Counted from the first letter of the stretch, positions 8,400 to 16,962 are shown. The stretch is DNA of 64,000 nt from Terribacillus saccharophilus (GCA_900110015.1 FOCD01000003.1:124001-188000), one strand, 5' to 3'. The notes: a model not told the origin generated them from the letters alone. Program-made: numbers and translations.

Positions 8400-10460
8400 A
8401 TGCAGGAAGTCACTGGTACGTATAACGTCACCTTTGTTGTCGTTTCTATATTTATTGCCATTCTTTCATCCTATATCGCCCTGGATATGTGCTCCAGGAT
8501 AAACCGTACTGCAGGCTGGCGAAAATTCTTTTGGTTTATCTCCAGTTCACTCTTGATGGCACTCGGCATCTGGTCGATGCATTTCATATCTATGCTGGCC
8601 TATAAGCTGCCCGTGGAAGTCACTTATGATCCCGGTCTTGTCATTTTATCCGTGATCTTCGCTTTTGCTGGTACTTCCATTGCATTTTACCTTGCTACGG
8701 TAAGAATGACTGCGTTCCGTCTCTTTGCAGGCAGTATCTCTATGGGAGCAGCAATTGTAAGTATGCATTACATAGGCATGATGGCCATGCGCATGGATGG
8801 CATGATGCATCATGGCGGGCCGTTTTACTACTTATCAATCATAATTGCTATTATAGCATCCTGCGTCGCTCTGCTATTGTTTCACTACTTCCAAAACCAG
8901 ACTGGTCAAACACAGCATCTATTTAAGTTTGCCAGCGCGATTACAATGGGTACTGCCATTTGCGGCATGCACTATACAGCAATGAAAGCGGCTGTTGTCC
9001 ATGTGAATAGCGGTTCCATTTTGCCGGAACCGGTGTTCACACCGAATAATATCAACCTTGCTATTAGCGTGATGCTCGTCATCCTGCTGACACAGGTATT
9101 GGCTTTCGTCTCCACTTCGACTGATCAAAAGCTTGCCGAACAAGCAGACCGATTACAATATATCGCAAACCATGATGAGTTGACGAATATTCCGAATCGC
9201 CGTTACTTTGAGCAGCAGCTTCTTGGCTATTTAGAAGAGCGTACAAGTGAACCCGCAGCTCTATTCTTCATGGATCTGGATCGATTTAAAGCAGTCAATG
9301 ATACGCTCGGTCATAAATTCGGCGATAAGCTGCTGCAGCTTGTGACATTGCGCCTTTCACGGATGCTTCCAGATCAGAGTATGCTTGCTCGACTTGGCGG
9401 AGATGAATTCACGTTGCTTTATCCGAATGCAAAAAAGGAAGATGCAACAATGTTGGCACAAGCAATCATACAAAGCGTTGAAGAGCCATTTTTCATTGAA
9501 GGTCGGAAAGTAACCGTCAGCACAAGCATCGGTATTGCTTTGGTTCCTGATAATGGGACAACCAGTAAGGAAGTAATGCGATTTGCTGATATCGCCATGT
9601 ATTTGGCAAAAGAAAGCGGCAGATCAAATTACAAGTTCTTTGCCAATGACAGCTTGCATGACTCACAGCCCCTTCTGCTGGAATCAGAATTATGCAGCGC
9701 CATTGCCAATGGAGAAATACAAGTTTACTTTCAGCCAAAGATGGCAAGTTCCGGCGACCAAGTATATGGTGTCGAAGCTCTATGCCGCTGGGCTCATCCT
9801 ACGCACGGTATTATTCCGCCCGGCCAGTTCATCCCTCTGGCAGAAAAGAACGGAGACATCATCGCACTTGATAGAAAAATGATTGAACTTGTTTTTGCCG
9901 AAATGAATAAAGAAGCTTTCTGGGATCTTCATGTTGCAGTTAACATCAGCACACAGCAATTTTATAACAATCGCTTTTTGAGCTTCATTCGCAAACAAAT
10001 GGAGAGATATCCTGAAGTAGATGTAACGAAGCTGGAAATCGAAATAACAGAGGAAACTGCAATTCAAGACGTAGAAGGCGCTGCATACACAATAATGGAG
10101 CTGAAGAAATTAGGAATTCGTATCGCGCTTGATGACTTTGGCAAAGGCTTCAACAGCCTCAACTATTTAAAACAATTGCCTGTTGACACACTAAAGATTG
10201 ATCGAGCTTTCATTGCGAATTTACCTAAGGATTTTCAAGACCAGGCCATTGTCTCTTCTATTGTAACGTTAGCGAAAAAACTGCAGCTTTCTATTGTCGC
10301 AGAAGGAGTAGAAAGCCAAGAACAGCTAACTTGGGTGCAAAACTTAGAATGTGATTATGCACAAGGTTACATGTTCAGTAAACCCCTGCAAGTGTCAGAG
10401 TTCTTAACTTATCTCGACACATTCAATGCAACACATAAAAAGAAGGCGACCCTGTTATAA
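8400..10460 (+). CDS. MHYT-GGDEF-EAL cyclic-di-GMP protein
   Basis: 686-aa membrane protein resembling B. subtilis YkoW/DgcW. The N-terminal seven-helix MHYT sensor (about 1-240) carries the repeated MHFISM, MHYIGM and MHYTAM motifs proposed to bind copper and gas ligands. The GGDEF domain has an intact GGDEF near residue 332, but the position of the RxxD inhibitory site reads PDQS, so product inhibition is unlikely. The EAL domain (EAL near 457) keeps the catalytic set: NIST, EITE, DDFGKG, LKID and VAEGVE. Both synthesis and breakdown of c-di-GMP are therefore possible. A sigma-B type promoter precedes it. Confidence 0.93.
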   Translation: MQEVTGTYNVTFVVVSIFIAILSSYIALDMCSRINRTAGWRKFFWFISSSLLMALGIWSMHFISMLAYKLPVEVTYDPGLVILSVIFAFAGTSIAFYLATVRMTAFRLFAGSISMGAAIVSMHYIGMMAMRMDGMMHHGGPFYYLSIIIAIIASCVALLLFHYFQNQTGQTQHLFKFASAITMGTAICGMHYTAMKAAVVHVNSGSILPEPVFTPNNINLAISVMLVILLTQVLAFVSTSTDQKLAEQADRLQYIANHDELTNIPNRRYFEQQLLGYLEERTSEPAALFFMDLDRFKAVNDTLGHKFGDKLLQLVTLRLSRMLPDQSMLARLGGDEFTLLYPNAKKEDATMLAQAIIQSVEEPFFIEGRKVTVSTSIGIALVPDNGTTSKEVMRFADIAMYLAKESGRSNYKFFANDSLHDSQPLLLESELCSAIANGEIQVYFQPKMASSGDQVYGVEALCRWAHPTHGIIPPGQFIPLAEKNGDIIALDRKMIELVFAEMNKEAFWDLHVAVNISTQQFYNNRFLSFIRKQMERYPEVDVTKLEIEITEETAIQDVEGAAYTIMELKKLGIRIALDDFGKGFNSLNYLKQLPVDTLKIDRAFIANLPKDFQDQAIVSSIVTLAKKLQLSIVAEGVESQEQLTWVQNLECDYAQGYMFSKPLQVSEFLTYLDTFNATHKKKATLL

Positions 10461-10476
10461 AAGGATCGCCTTTTTC
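10443..10476 (+). terminator. Terminator of the MHYT-GGDEF-EAL gene
   Basis: AAGGCGACCC pairs with GGATCGCCTT around a loop that contains the stop codon, followed by TTTTTC. Confidence 0.7.
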
Positions 10477-10477
10477 T

Positions 10478-10948
10478 TTAATATTCTACTTTATCTTCTT
10501 TCTCTGTCCATGCTTTCATCGGATCTGCCGTTTGATTATCACGAAGCTGCACCGTATGAATTTTTCGTTCCTCATATGGTTTCTCAATCTCCTGATAGAT
10601 GAAATCATCATCGAATCCAATTTGTGCAGCATCCTTTTTCGTATAAGCAAAGTACAATGCTTTCGGGCGCGCCCAATAAATCGCTCCTAAACACATCGGA
10701 CAGGGTTCACAGCTGGAATATATGATACAATCCTCCAGCTCGAAGTGACCCAGGTTGCTCGTTGCGTTACGTATAGCCTGTATTTCTGCATGTGCCGTTG
10801 GATCATGCAAGCTTGTTACCAAGTTCGTTCCTTCTCCGACTATTTCTCCATTCTTTACAATGACAGCACCAAATGGACCTCCCTTGCCGTTGTTCACATT
10901 TTCTACCGCTAATTTACATGCATAATCTATGTAATAATGATGATCCAT
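10478..10948 (-). CDS. guaD: Guanine deaminase GuaD
   Basis: 156-aa cytidine-deaminase-fold enzyme converting guanine to xanthine in purine salvage. Zinc ligands are visible: HAE at residues 53-55 (His ligand, Glu proton shuttle) and CEPCPMC at 80-86 (ligands Cys83 and Cys86). The GGPFGAVIV opening and LGAIYWARPKA are near-identical to B. subtilis GuaD, which is also 156 aa. Start ATG at 10948 follows AGGAGGAG. It stands alone on the minus strand. Together with adenine deaminase and nucleoside hydrolase at 48-54 kb it completes a route from nucleosides to xanthine and hypoxanthine. Confidence 0.93.
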   Translation of the reverse strand: MDHHYYIDYACKLAVENVNNGKGGPFGAVIVKNGEIVGEGTNLVTSLHDPTAHAEIQAIRNATSNLGHFELEDCIIYSSCEPCPMCLGAIYWARPKALYFAYTKKDAAQIGFDDDFIYQEIEKPYEERKIHTVQLRDNQTADPMKAWTEKEDKVEY

Positions 10949-11052
10949 CTATTCTCCTCCTACATCATACTTCCCTTATAATTATAGAATTTTTCTTAAT
11001 ATTTAGCCAGAAAGTTAGTATGTAATCCTCTGCTTATAGGAACAATATACTT

Positions 11053-11067
11053 GTTACTTTTCGTAAC
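11053..11067. promoter_or_regulatory. Small palindrome before the HxlR gene
   Basis: GTTAC, five bases, GTAAC, placed about 60 bp before the HxlR-type regulator. Autoregulation through such a site is common for the family, but this assignment is a guess from position and symmetry. Confidence 0.25.
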
Positions 11068-11127
11068 CTCATATATAATGAAAAACAACAGATGAAGTAT
11101 ACAGTGTTTTTACAGAGGTGATGATAG

Positions 11128-11460
11128 ATGAAATCCGAAGAATTATGTCCGCGCTTTGAGTCAGGAATGGAACTTTTAAGCAAACGTTGGACTGGCCTTA
11201 TCATTTTCCGCCTCTTAGAAGGATCACAGCGATTTTCTGAATTGGAATCGTCCCTGCCGATCAGCGGTCGTTTGCTTTCTGAACGTCTTAAAGAGTTAGA
11301 GGCAGCAGGCATCGCAACAAGAACAGTATATCCGGACACACCTGTCCGTATTGAATATGAACTGACTGAAAAGGGTCGTGCACTGCACCCTGTGATTACT
11401 TCCATAAGAGAATGGTCGGAAACATGGGTTACACCGGATGAACCAGCCCAAACAAAATAA
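11128..11460 (+). CDS. HxlR family transcriptional regulator
   Basis: 110-aa winged-helix regulator of the HxlR/DUF24 family. It has the conserved N-terminal Cys (Cys6, in ELCPRFE), which in several members senses thiol-reactive quinones or aldehydes, then KRWTGLIIFRLL, RFSELE, and the recognition helix SGRLLSERLKELE followed by the GIATRTVYPD wing. Start ATG at 11128 follows GAGGTGATGAT. No enzyme gene is directly divergent apart from guaD, which is unlikely to be the target, so its regulon is unknown. Confidence 0.9.
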   Translation: MKSEELCPRFESGMELLSKRWTGLIIFRLLEGSQRFSELESSLPISGRLLSERLKELEAAGIATRTVYPDTPVRIEYELTEKGRALHPVITSIREWSETWVTPDEPAQTK

Positions 11461-11474
11461 TAATCTTTTCAAAT

Positions 11475-11506
11475 AACCTGCCCTTTCGAAAGGACAGGTT
11501 TTTTTA
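11475..11506 (+). terminator. Terminator of the HxlR gene
   Basis: AACCTG.CCTTTCGAAAGG.CAGGTT hairpin followed by T7. Confidence 0.8.
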
Positions 11507-11548
11507 TGCGCTTTAATTTCTGAATAGTAAGAATATTGATAAATAACC

Positions 11549-11573
11549 ATTTACATTCTTACAGAATGGGTAT
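11549..11573 (+). promoter_or_regulatory. Possible sigma-B promoter
   Basis: ATTTAC, 13 bp, GGGTAT. The -10 is perfect and the -35 is one base from GTTTAC. It lies 40 bp before the 100-aa membrane protein gene. Confidence 0.5.
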
Positions 11574-11612
11574 ATAGTAAAGAAATCAAAACGGATAGGA
11601 GGTGGGGAGGAA

Positions 11613-11915
11613 ATGCAACGTAAAGCTGCTCTTTTGTTTATCGGACTTGTGTTGTCTATTATGGTGCAAGTGATGGTACTGCACCCAATGTATCAATTGG
11701 GAACAAATGATATTCAAGCACAGCACGTCGTCATCCACAAGGCTGATTTGCCGGATGATGAAAAACACTGGTTCCCGATCATTTCACAAACAGCAGTCCT
11801 GATTTTTCTGCCTGTGCTGCTCGTCACAAGTATGATGCAAGCACGTATGATGCAGACTAAACAGGCGGTCCGGCATTTCCTGCTGGCCGTCTTCTATCAA
11901 TCGAGTTACCGCTGA
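11613..11915 (+). CDS. Small two-helix membrane protein, unknown
   Basis: 100-aa protein I do not recognise. Hydrophobic segments at about residues 6-26 and 58-76 flank an acidic extracytoplasmic loop (HKADLPDDEKHW), and the basic, Met-rich C-terminus (MMQARMMQTKQ) should be cytosolic. The start at 11613 has strong Shine-Dalgarno sequence upstream (AGGAGGTGGGGAGG), which supports real translation. It lies 55 bp before another small membrane protein gene on the same strand, and both probably share the sigma-B type promoter upstream and the terminator downstream. Confidence 0.7.
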   Translation: MQRKAALLFIGLVLSIMVQVMVLHPMYQLGTNDIQAQHVVIHKADLPDDEKHWFPIISQTAVLIFLPVLLVTSMMQARMMQTKQAVRHFLLAVFYQSSYR

Positions 11916-11969
11916 ATAGTCTTCCCTTTTGCTTAAAGGTTTCTTAGCATTCCAAAGGAGGGGACGAAA

Positions 11970-12089
11970 ATGTTTGTGGCAAGAGCGATCATGGTCATAG
12001 CACTTTCAGTTAGCGCACTATCCATCTTTGCATATCAAGGCATTGAAGTGGTGCATGCAATTTCAGACCTATTCAGCAAAAAAGGATAA
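11970..12089 (+). CDS. 39-aa small membrane protein, unknown
   Basis: Short open frame preceded at ideal spacing by AAAGGAGGGG. The product has one hydrophobic segment (about residues 3-23, ending SIFAYQG) and a basic tail ending SKKG. Only eight bases separate its stop from a strong terminator. It is too short for routine gene calls, but the ribosome binding site, the codons and its place between a related small gene and a terminator make it believable. Function unknown. Confidence 0.6.
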   Translation: MFVARAIMVIALSVSALSIFAYQGIEVVHAISDLFSKKG

Positions 12090-12096
12090 ACATAGG

Positions 12097-12133
12097 AAAG
12101 AGCGTATTCTTGAGGGGGAATACGCTCTTTTCT
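12097..12133. terminator. Terminator between convergent genes
   Basis: AAAGAGCGTATTC pairs with GAATACGCTCTTT around a short GA-rich loop, with T-rich sequence on both outer sides. It serves the small membrane gene pair and the GlcD-like gene. Confidence 0.8.
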
Positions 12134-12136
12134 ATT

Positions 12137-13498
12137 TTAATCGATTAATTTGCCTGGATTCATAATGCCGCGTGGATCGATTGCCTGTTTAATAGTTCGC
12201 ATTAAATCATAAGCTGCACCGTGTTCTTTTTGCTGATAGCTTTTCTTCCCTATTCCCACACCATGCTCACCTGTACATGTACCGTCATGAGCAAGCGCAT
12301 AGTCCACTATTTCTTTATGGAGTTGCTTAGCTGCGGTTACTTCATTTGGATCCTCAAAATCCGCCATCGCAATGATATGAAAATTCCCGTCACCTACATG
12401 TCCGACAATACCCGCTTCCAATCCGCTTTCATCTACTGCTTGCCTTGCATGAAGGATTGCCTCCGCAAGCTCTGAAATCGGCAGACATACATCTGTAACC
12501 AGCATTCGTTTTGTTGGTGCAGCTTGTATGTAATAATAAGCAAGATTATGCCTTGCATCCCATAAACGTTCCTGTGATGCCTGATCGGTTTCTGCCAGGA
12601 ATTCAGCTACATGAAATGGCTTTAATAACTCCTCCATCCGTCTGATTTGATGCTGAAGATGTTCCACCTCACCATTCAACTCGAAAAAGATTGTCGGCTG
12701 TTCAATATAAGATGTATTAGCGAATCGATTGACATGTGCAACCGAGGCCGCGTCAACAAACTCAATCCTAGCCAAATCTAATCCTGCTGTACGAAGTCTC
12801 ACCACAGCAGTTACGGCTTCTTCAAAGTCATCGAATACAGCACGTGCTGCTACACTTGCCTCCGGTAATGGATACACACGAAGAGTGAGTTCCGTAATGA
12901 CACCAAGTGTACCTTCTGAACCTGCAAATAAACCCGATAGATGCAGTCCGGAGGAAGACTTCACAGCTTTCGAACCAGTATGTATGATTTCTCCGCTCGG
13001 CAATACGACCTCCATATCCAGTATATTGTCCCGCATCGTGCCATACTTAACGGTATAAGATCCGCTGGCATTCGTACCTGCCATCCCGCCAAGCGTTGCT
13101 TCCGCTCCAGGATCTACACTGAAGAATAATCCATGCTTTTTCAGGGCATCATTCAGTTGGAACTGTGTTAGACCTGATCCGACAACGACATACCCATCGT
13201 TATCACCGACGGTTTTCAAGTCATTCATTAACCCAAGGTCAAGAGAGATGCCTCCCTCATATGGAATCGCATGCCCCTCCAAACTGGAGCCTTTACCGAA
13301 AGGAGTAACCGGTATTCCATGTTCGTTCGCAAACGAAAGAACTGCGCTTACTTCTTGTGTATTTTCCGGAAAGATGACGACATCCGGATCAGCCGCAGGG
13401 TGATAGGACGCATCGTGGTTATGCTGGCCAATGACCGCAGTTGCTGTTGATATCCTCCCTGGATGAATTAATTTGCTCAATTCTTTCACAATGTCCAT
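12137..13498 (-). CDS. FAD-linked 2-hydroxyacid dehydrogenase, GlcD/D-lactate type
   Basis: 453-aa flavoprotein with a PCMH-type FAD-binding domain (about residues 35-215: TPFGKGSSLEGH, DPGAEATLGGM, GSEGTLGVIT) and a C-terminal oxidase domain with the metal-site motifs GHVGDGNFH and GEHGVG. Such enzymes oxidise glycolate or D-lactate and pass electrons to an acceptor. The length matches the single-subunit D-lactate dehydrogenase/GlcD group (about 455-470 aa). No glcF-like iron-sulfur partner is adjacent, which favours the stand-alone D-lactate type, but the substrate is not certain. Start ATG at 13498 follows GGGGAG. Confidence 0.87.
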   Translation of the reverse strand: MDIVKELSKLIHPGRISTATAVIGQHNHDASYHPAADPDVVIFPENTQEVSAVLSFANEHGIPVTPFGKGSSLEGHAIPYEGGISLDLGLMNDLKTVGDNDGYVVVGSGLTQFQLNDALKKHGLFFSVDPGAEATLGGMAGTNASGSYTVKYGTMRDNILDMEVVLPSGEIIHTGSKAVKSSSGLHLSGLFAGSEGTLGVITELTLRVYPLPEASVAARAVFDDFEEAVTAVVRLRTAGLDLARIEFVDAASVAHVNRFANTSYIEQPTIFFELNGEVEHLQHQIRRMEELLKPFHVAEFLAETDQASQERLWDARHNLAYYYIQAAPTKRMLVTDVCLPISELAEAILHARQAVDESGLEAGIVGHVGDGNFHIIAMADFEDPNEVTAAKQLHKEIVDYALAHDGTCTGEHGVGIGKKSYQQKEHGAAYDLMRTIKQAIDPRGIMNPGKLID

Positions 13499-13708
13499 AC
13501 CTAACTCCCCTTCTATACTTATAAAAACAAGCTTAACATGAAGGGTCTAAATTAAAAAGTCGAACAGTCAGAATAATTAAATATAATAAACTAAACCGCG
13601 CAATGTATATTTTTATAAATAAAAAAAACAATAAAAAAGTAAAAATCGAATTTACTTCACATCAGTAAAATACTTTGATACCGCGGTTTCCCAAGCGGTT
13701 ATTTAGTA

Positions 13709-13722
13709 TGTGAAATATCACA
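13709..13722. promoter_or_regulatory. Palindrome TGTGAAATATCACA, possible operator
   Basis: TGTGA, four bases, TCACA. It resembles Rex and Fnr/Crp half-sites, but these normally have a six-base spacer, so a different or variant regulator is possible. It is centred about 50 bp upstream of the malS -35 element. Confidence 0.35.
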
Positions 13723-13766
13723 CAAACTCGAGTATTGCAATAGTTATTTTAAATACTTTGTTAAAA

Positions 13767-13794
13767 TTGATTAACATTTGATTAGTGATAGAAT
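13767..13794 (+). promoter_or_regulatory. Sigma-A promoter of malS
   Basis: TTGATT, 16 bp, TAGAAT, with the start site expected near 13801, about 47 nt before the malS start codon. Confidence 0.55.
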
Positions 13795-13847
13795 TGGTTG
13801 TGGCAGTTACAGAAGGTAAGTAATTATTCGAAAAGGTGGAATCAGAT

Positions 13848-15539
13848 ATGAACACATATCGTAATAACGAAGATGGATCAATATCCACTTCTCTAAGAGG
13901 TAAAAACTTAATTTCAAATCCTTTTCTAAATAAAGGTGTCGCTTTTACAAAAGAAGAACGAGCTGAGCTTGGTCTTGACGGTGTTTTGCCAGCGACAGTA
14001 TTAACACTAGATGAGCAAGTAAAACGTGCTTACGAGCAGTTCAATGCACAGCCTAACAATTTGTTGAAAAACAACACGTTAAACCAGCTGTACAACCGTA
14101 ACGTTGTTCTTTACTATCGTCTATTGACTGATCATCTAAGCGAAATGCTTCCAGTCGTTTATACTCCAACTGTAGGACAAGCTATCCAAGAATACAGCCA
14201 CGAGTACCAACGTCCAGGCGGTGTTTATCTTGATATCAACAACCCGGACAGCATCGAGCAAGCATACGAAAATACATTGCTTAACACAGATGAAATCGAC
14301 TTGATCGTAGTAACTGACTCTGAGAGCATTCTTGGAATTGGTGACTGGGGTGTCGGTGGTCTGAATATCGCTATTGGTAAATTGGCTGTTTATACAGCTG
14401 CCGCTGGTATCGACCCTAACCGTGTTCTTCCAGTAGTAATTGATGCTGGTACAGACAACGAAACATTGCTTAACGATCCACTTTACGTCGGTAACCGTCA
14501 TAAACGTGTACGCGGTGAGCAATACGATCAATTCATCGATGCATTTATCAGCAAAACAGTTGCTAAGTTCCCTAACGTACTTCTTCACTGGGAAGACTTC
14601 GGTAACCGTAACGCACGCAACATCATCGATAAGTATGGCGATAAGATCCTTACTTTCAATGATGATATCCAAGGTACTGGCGCCATCACACTTGCAGCTG
14701 TTATGAGTGCTTCCAAAGTTACTGGCACACCAATCAGCGAGCAGCGTGTAGTTGTCTTCGGACCTGGTTCTGCAGGTATCGGTAACGCAGACCAAATCGC
14801 AGCTACTATGGTACTTGATGGCATCTCTAAAGAAGACGCATTGAAAAACTTCTGGGCTATCGACCAACGCGGTCTTTTAACTGATGACATGGATGGCATT
14901 GCTGAATTCCAGAAACCTTACCTTCGTTCCGCTGATGAAGTGAAAGACTGGAACAAAGAAGATGGTATCATCGGTCTTGCTGAAGTTATCCGCCAAGTGA
15001 AACCGACTATCTTGATCGGTACATCTGGCCAAGCTGGTGCTTTCAGTGCAGAAATCATCAAAGAAATGGCGAAACACGTAGAGCATCCAGTTATCATGCC
15101 TATGTCCAACCCAACACCACTTGCGGAAGCAATTCCAAAAGACTTGCTTGAGTGGACAGAAGGTAAAGCACTAATCGCAACAGGTAGCCCGTTCGACCCT
15201 GTTGAATACAAAGGTACAACTTACCATATCGGTCAAGCTAACAACGCATTCGCGTTCCCAGGTCTTGGACTTGGATCAATCGCTGTTAAAGCGAACTTGA
15301 TTACAGCTCCTATGTTCGCAGCAGCAGCTAATGCAATTGCAGACATGGTTAACAGCAACACACAAGGTGGCTCTTTGCTTCCAGCAATCGATGAGCTTCA
15401 ACCAGTATCTAACGCTGTAGCTGAGGCAGTTGCAAAAGCTGCAATCGAAGATGGCGTATCTGATGCAAAACCTGAAGAAATTAAAGACCTTCTAGCTAAA
15501 TCTGTTTGGAAACCAGAATACAAATCCATCAGAGGCTAA
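13848..15539 (+). CDS. malS: NAD-dependent malic enzyme, MalS type
   Basis: 563-aa malic enzyme of the large class, decarboxylating L-malate to pyruvate with reduction of NAD. Motifs in order: [22 protein letters not shown], the [11 protein letters not shown] active-site stretch, [29 protein letters not shown] and the dinucleotide site FGPGSAGIG. Closest by eye to B. subtilis MalS, including the N-terminal [10 protein letters not shown] malolactic function cannot be fully excluded because the families look alike and an AEC carrier follows, as with mleP. The ATG at 13848 is chosen because the GTG at 13836 lies inside the AAAGGTGG ribosome binding site. Codons are strongly biased, suggesting high expression. 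Confidence 0.88.
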   Translation: MNTYRNNEDGSISTSLRGKNLISNPFLNKGVAFTKEERAELGLDGVLPATVLTLDEQVKRAYEQFNAQPNNLLKNNTLNQLYNRNVVLYYRLLTDHLSEMLPVVYTPTVGQAIQEYSHEYQRPGGVYLDINNPDSIEQAYENTLLNTDEIDLIVVTDSESILGIGDWGVGGLNIAIGKLAVYTAAAGIDPNRVLPVVIDAGTDNETLLNDPLYVGNRHKRVRGEQYDQFIDAFISKTVAKFPNVLLHWEDFGNRNARNIIDKYGDKILTFNDDIQGTGAITLAAVMSASKVTGTPISEQRVVVFGPGSAGIGNADQIAATMVLDGISKEDALKNFWAIDQRGLLTDDMDGIAEFQKPYLRSADEVKDWNKEDGIIGLAEVIRQVKPTILIGTSGQAGAFSAEIIKEMAKHVEHPVIMPMSNPTPLAEAIPKDLLEWTEGKALIATGSPFDPVEYKGTTYHIGQANNAFAFPGLGLGSIAVKANLITAPMFAAAANAIADMVNSNTQGGSLLPAIDELQPVSNAVAEAVAKAAIEDGVSDAKPEEIKDLLAKSVWKPEYKSIRG

Positions 15540-15563
15540 GCTTTTAAAGAATTTCTAATGGTG

Positions 15564-15593
15564 CAGGTGACTCCTTCCAAAAGGAGGCACCTG
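15564..15593 (+). terminator. Intercistronic hairpin between malS and the carrier gene
   Basis: CAGGTG.CTCCTT pairs with AAGGAG.CACCTG around a CCAA loop, with only a weak T tract after it (TATTAATTTT). It could act as a partial terminator or as an mRNA 3'-end stabiliser, giving more malS than carrier. Confidence 0.6.
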
Positions 15594-15645
15594 TATTAAT
15601 TTTGACAACATGAGCATTATAACTACTGTAGGGAGTGGAAAGAAC

Positions 15646-16611
15646 ATGAGTTTTGGTGAAATTTTCATCATACTAGTCCCGATTTTCTTCGTAATCCTTC
15701 TTGGATTCATCGCTGGGAATCGTGGCATCTTCAACAAAGAAACATCTAAAGGGATTAACACACTTGTAACAAAAATTGCTTTACCAGCACACTTATTCGT
15801 TGGGATTACAACAACTTCCCGCGAAACAATCTTTGATAAAGCATCGTTCCTTGGAGCATTGCTAATTGGCGTTATCGGCTTTTTCATCGTCTTACTTCTT
15901 ATTACAAAATGGACTACTAAATATGACTTCGTTACTTCAACGATGTTCTCATTGAATTCAACACAGCCTACTTTTGCCTTCATGGGTATTCCTGTTATGG
16001 GAAGTATCTTCGGTGCAGAAGCAATTGCAATTCCAATTGCCCTTATGGGTATTATCGTAAATGCTGTCCTTGATCCATTGTCTACTATCCTTGGTACTGT
16101 TGGATCACGTAATAATGGTTCAGAGTCCACTGAAAACAAAGAGAGTCTTTTCAAAGTAACAATGAAATCCATCGGTCATGGTCTTACTGAACCACTTGCA
16201 TGTGTACCGATCATCGGTTTGATTCTTGTTCTTGTCTTTAACTTCCACCTTCCGGAACTAGGCGAGAAATCACTTGACCAAATTGGTGATGTTGTTTCTG
16301 GTGTTGCACTATTCGCAGTTGGTGTTACAATCGGTATCAACAAAATCAAACTTAGCTTCTCTGCATTTTCAATTGCCATTCTAAAAGCAGTTGTTCAACC
16401 GCTTGTTATGGTTGGTATTGCACTTGCACTTGGCTTAGGACACAATGATTTCGTGCAAGCAGTATTGCTTGTATCCTTCCCAGGTTCTGCAGTTGCAACT
16501 ATGATTGCAATTCGCTTCAAGAGTTTGGAAACAGAGGTTGCATCTGCATTCGTAATCAGTGCAATCCTGTCAATTATCACATTGCCATTCTTGATAACGG
16601 CATTAATGTAA
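15646..16611 (+). CDS. AEC family (auxin efflux carrier type) transporter
   Basis: 321-aa membrane protein with about ten helices and AEC-family features: an early GFIAGNRGIFNKE, then NSTQPTFAFMGIPVMG, and GSAVATMIAIRFK near the C-terminus. Bacterial AEC carriers next to malic or malolactic enzymes (MleP type) import malate, so malate or a related dicarboxylate is the likely substrate; this is inference from context. The start at 15646 has GGGAGTGG upstream; an earlier in-frame ATG at 15610 lacks a ribosome binding site. It lies 106 bp after malS and is probably read through the hairpin. Confidence 0.85.
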   Translation: MSFGEIFIILVPIFFVILLGFIAGNRGIFNKETSKGINTLVTKIALPAHLFVGITTTSRETIFDKASFLGALLIGVIGFFIVLLLITKWTTKYDFVTSTMFSLNSTQPTFAFMGIPVMGSIFGAEAIAIPIALMGIIVNAVLDPLSTILGTVGSRNNGSESTENKESLFKVTMKSIGHGLTEPLACVPIIGLILVLVFNFHLPELGEKSLDQIGDVVSGVALFAVGVTIGINKIKLSFSAFSIAILKAVVQPLVMVGIALALGLGHNDFVQAVLLVSFPGSAVATMIAIRFKSLETEVASAFVISAILSIITLPFLITALM

Positions 16612-16614
16612 AGC

Positions 16615-16653
16615 AAAAGGAGTATCCCGCATATCGGGATACTCCTTTTTTTA
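16615..16653 (+). terminator. Terminator of malS-carrier unit
   Basis: AAAGGAGTATCCCG pairs with CGGGATACTCCTTT, followed by T7. Its distal end overlaps the stop codon of the convergent 48-aa gene. Confidence 0.85.
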
Positions 16654-16797
16654 TTTGACGGCAGGAAGGTCATCTGATTTCGACATTTCATCTCGTAAGT
16701 AATCCATGTATCGTTCCAATGTTGTTAGGATCTCATCTCGTTCGTCATCCGACAAGTCACCGGCATGCTGCAACTTCTTATATGGATAGGCACTCAC
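16651..16797 (-). CDS. 48-aa stress-associated small protein, unknown
   Basis: Short frame starting GTG at 16797 with GGAAGGAAG just upstream. The product is hydrophilic and probably helical (DDERDEILTTLERYMDYL), with no membrane segment. I do not recognise it. It has its own sigma-B promoter (16850-16875), which is the best reason to believe the gene and suggests a role in general stress. It converges on the AEC carrier gene and overlaps that gene's terminator. Confidence 0.6.
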   Translation of the reverse strand: MSAYPYKKLQHAGDLSDDERDEILTTLERYMDYLRDEMSKSDDLPAVK

Positions 16798-16849
16798 TTT
16801 GCTTCCTTCCTTTCATTTAAATGTGATTGATTATGTTAGTAGCTACTAT

Positions 16850-16875
16850 ATACCCCGGCTCTCAGTGGAGGAAAC
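16850..16875 (-). promoter_or_regulatory. Sigma-B promoter of the 48-aa gene
   Basis: On the minus strand GTTTCC, 14 bp, GGGTAT, a near-consensus sigma-B promoter about 50 bp before the GTG start. Confidence 0.65.
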
Positions 16876-16920
16876 GTATGTAATATAACTGTAACAGAAT
16901 TTTCACACAATTATATCTAA

Positions 16921-16962
16921 AAAAAGTGCTATTGTCTATACAAGACAATAGCACTTTTTTTA
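16921..16962 (-). terminator. Terminator of the nitroreductase gene
   Basis: Long stem (AGTGCTATTGTCT pairing with AGACAATAGCACT) with A and T runs on either side, directly after the nitroreductase stop. Confidence 0.85.

Larger units (their letters stand above)
13499..13847. other. Intergenic region between the GlcD-like gene and malS
   Basis: About 350 bp, AT-rich, with no credible reading frame. It holds the divergent upstream regions of the two genes: an A-rich tract at 13619-13640, a palindrome at 13709-13722 and the malS promoter at 13767-13794. Confidence 0.6.

Noticed and set aside
13836-13838. GTG as start of malS
   Set aside because: It lies inside the AAAGGTGG ribosome binding site of the ATG at 13848.
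14136-14867. Long open frame (243 codons) antisense to malS
   Set aside because: It mirrors the strong codon bias of malS on the other strand; no ribosome binding site and no recognisable domain.
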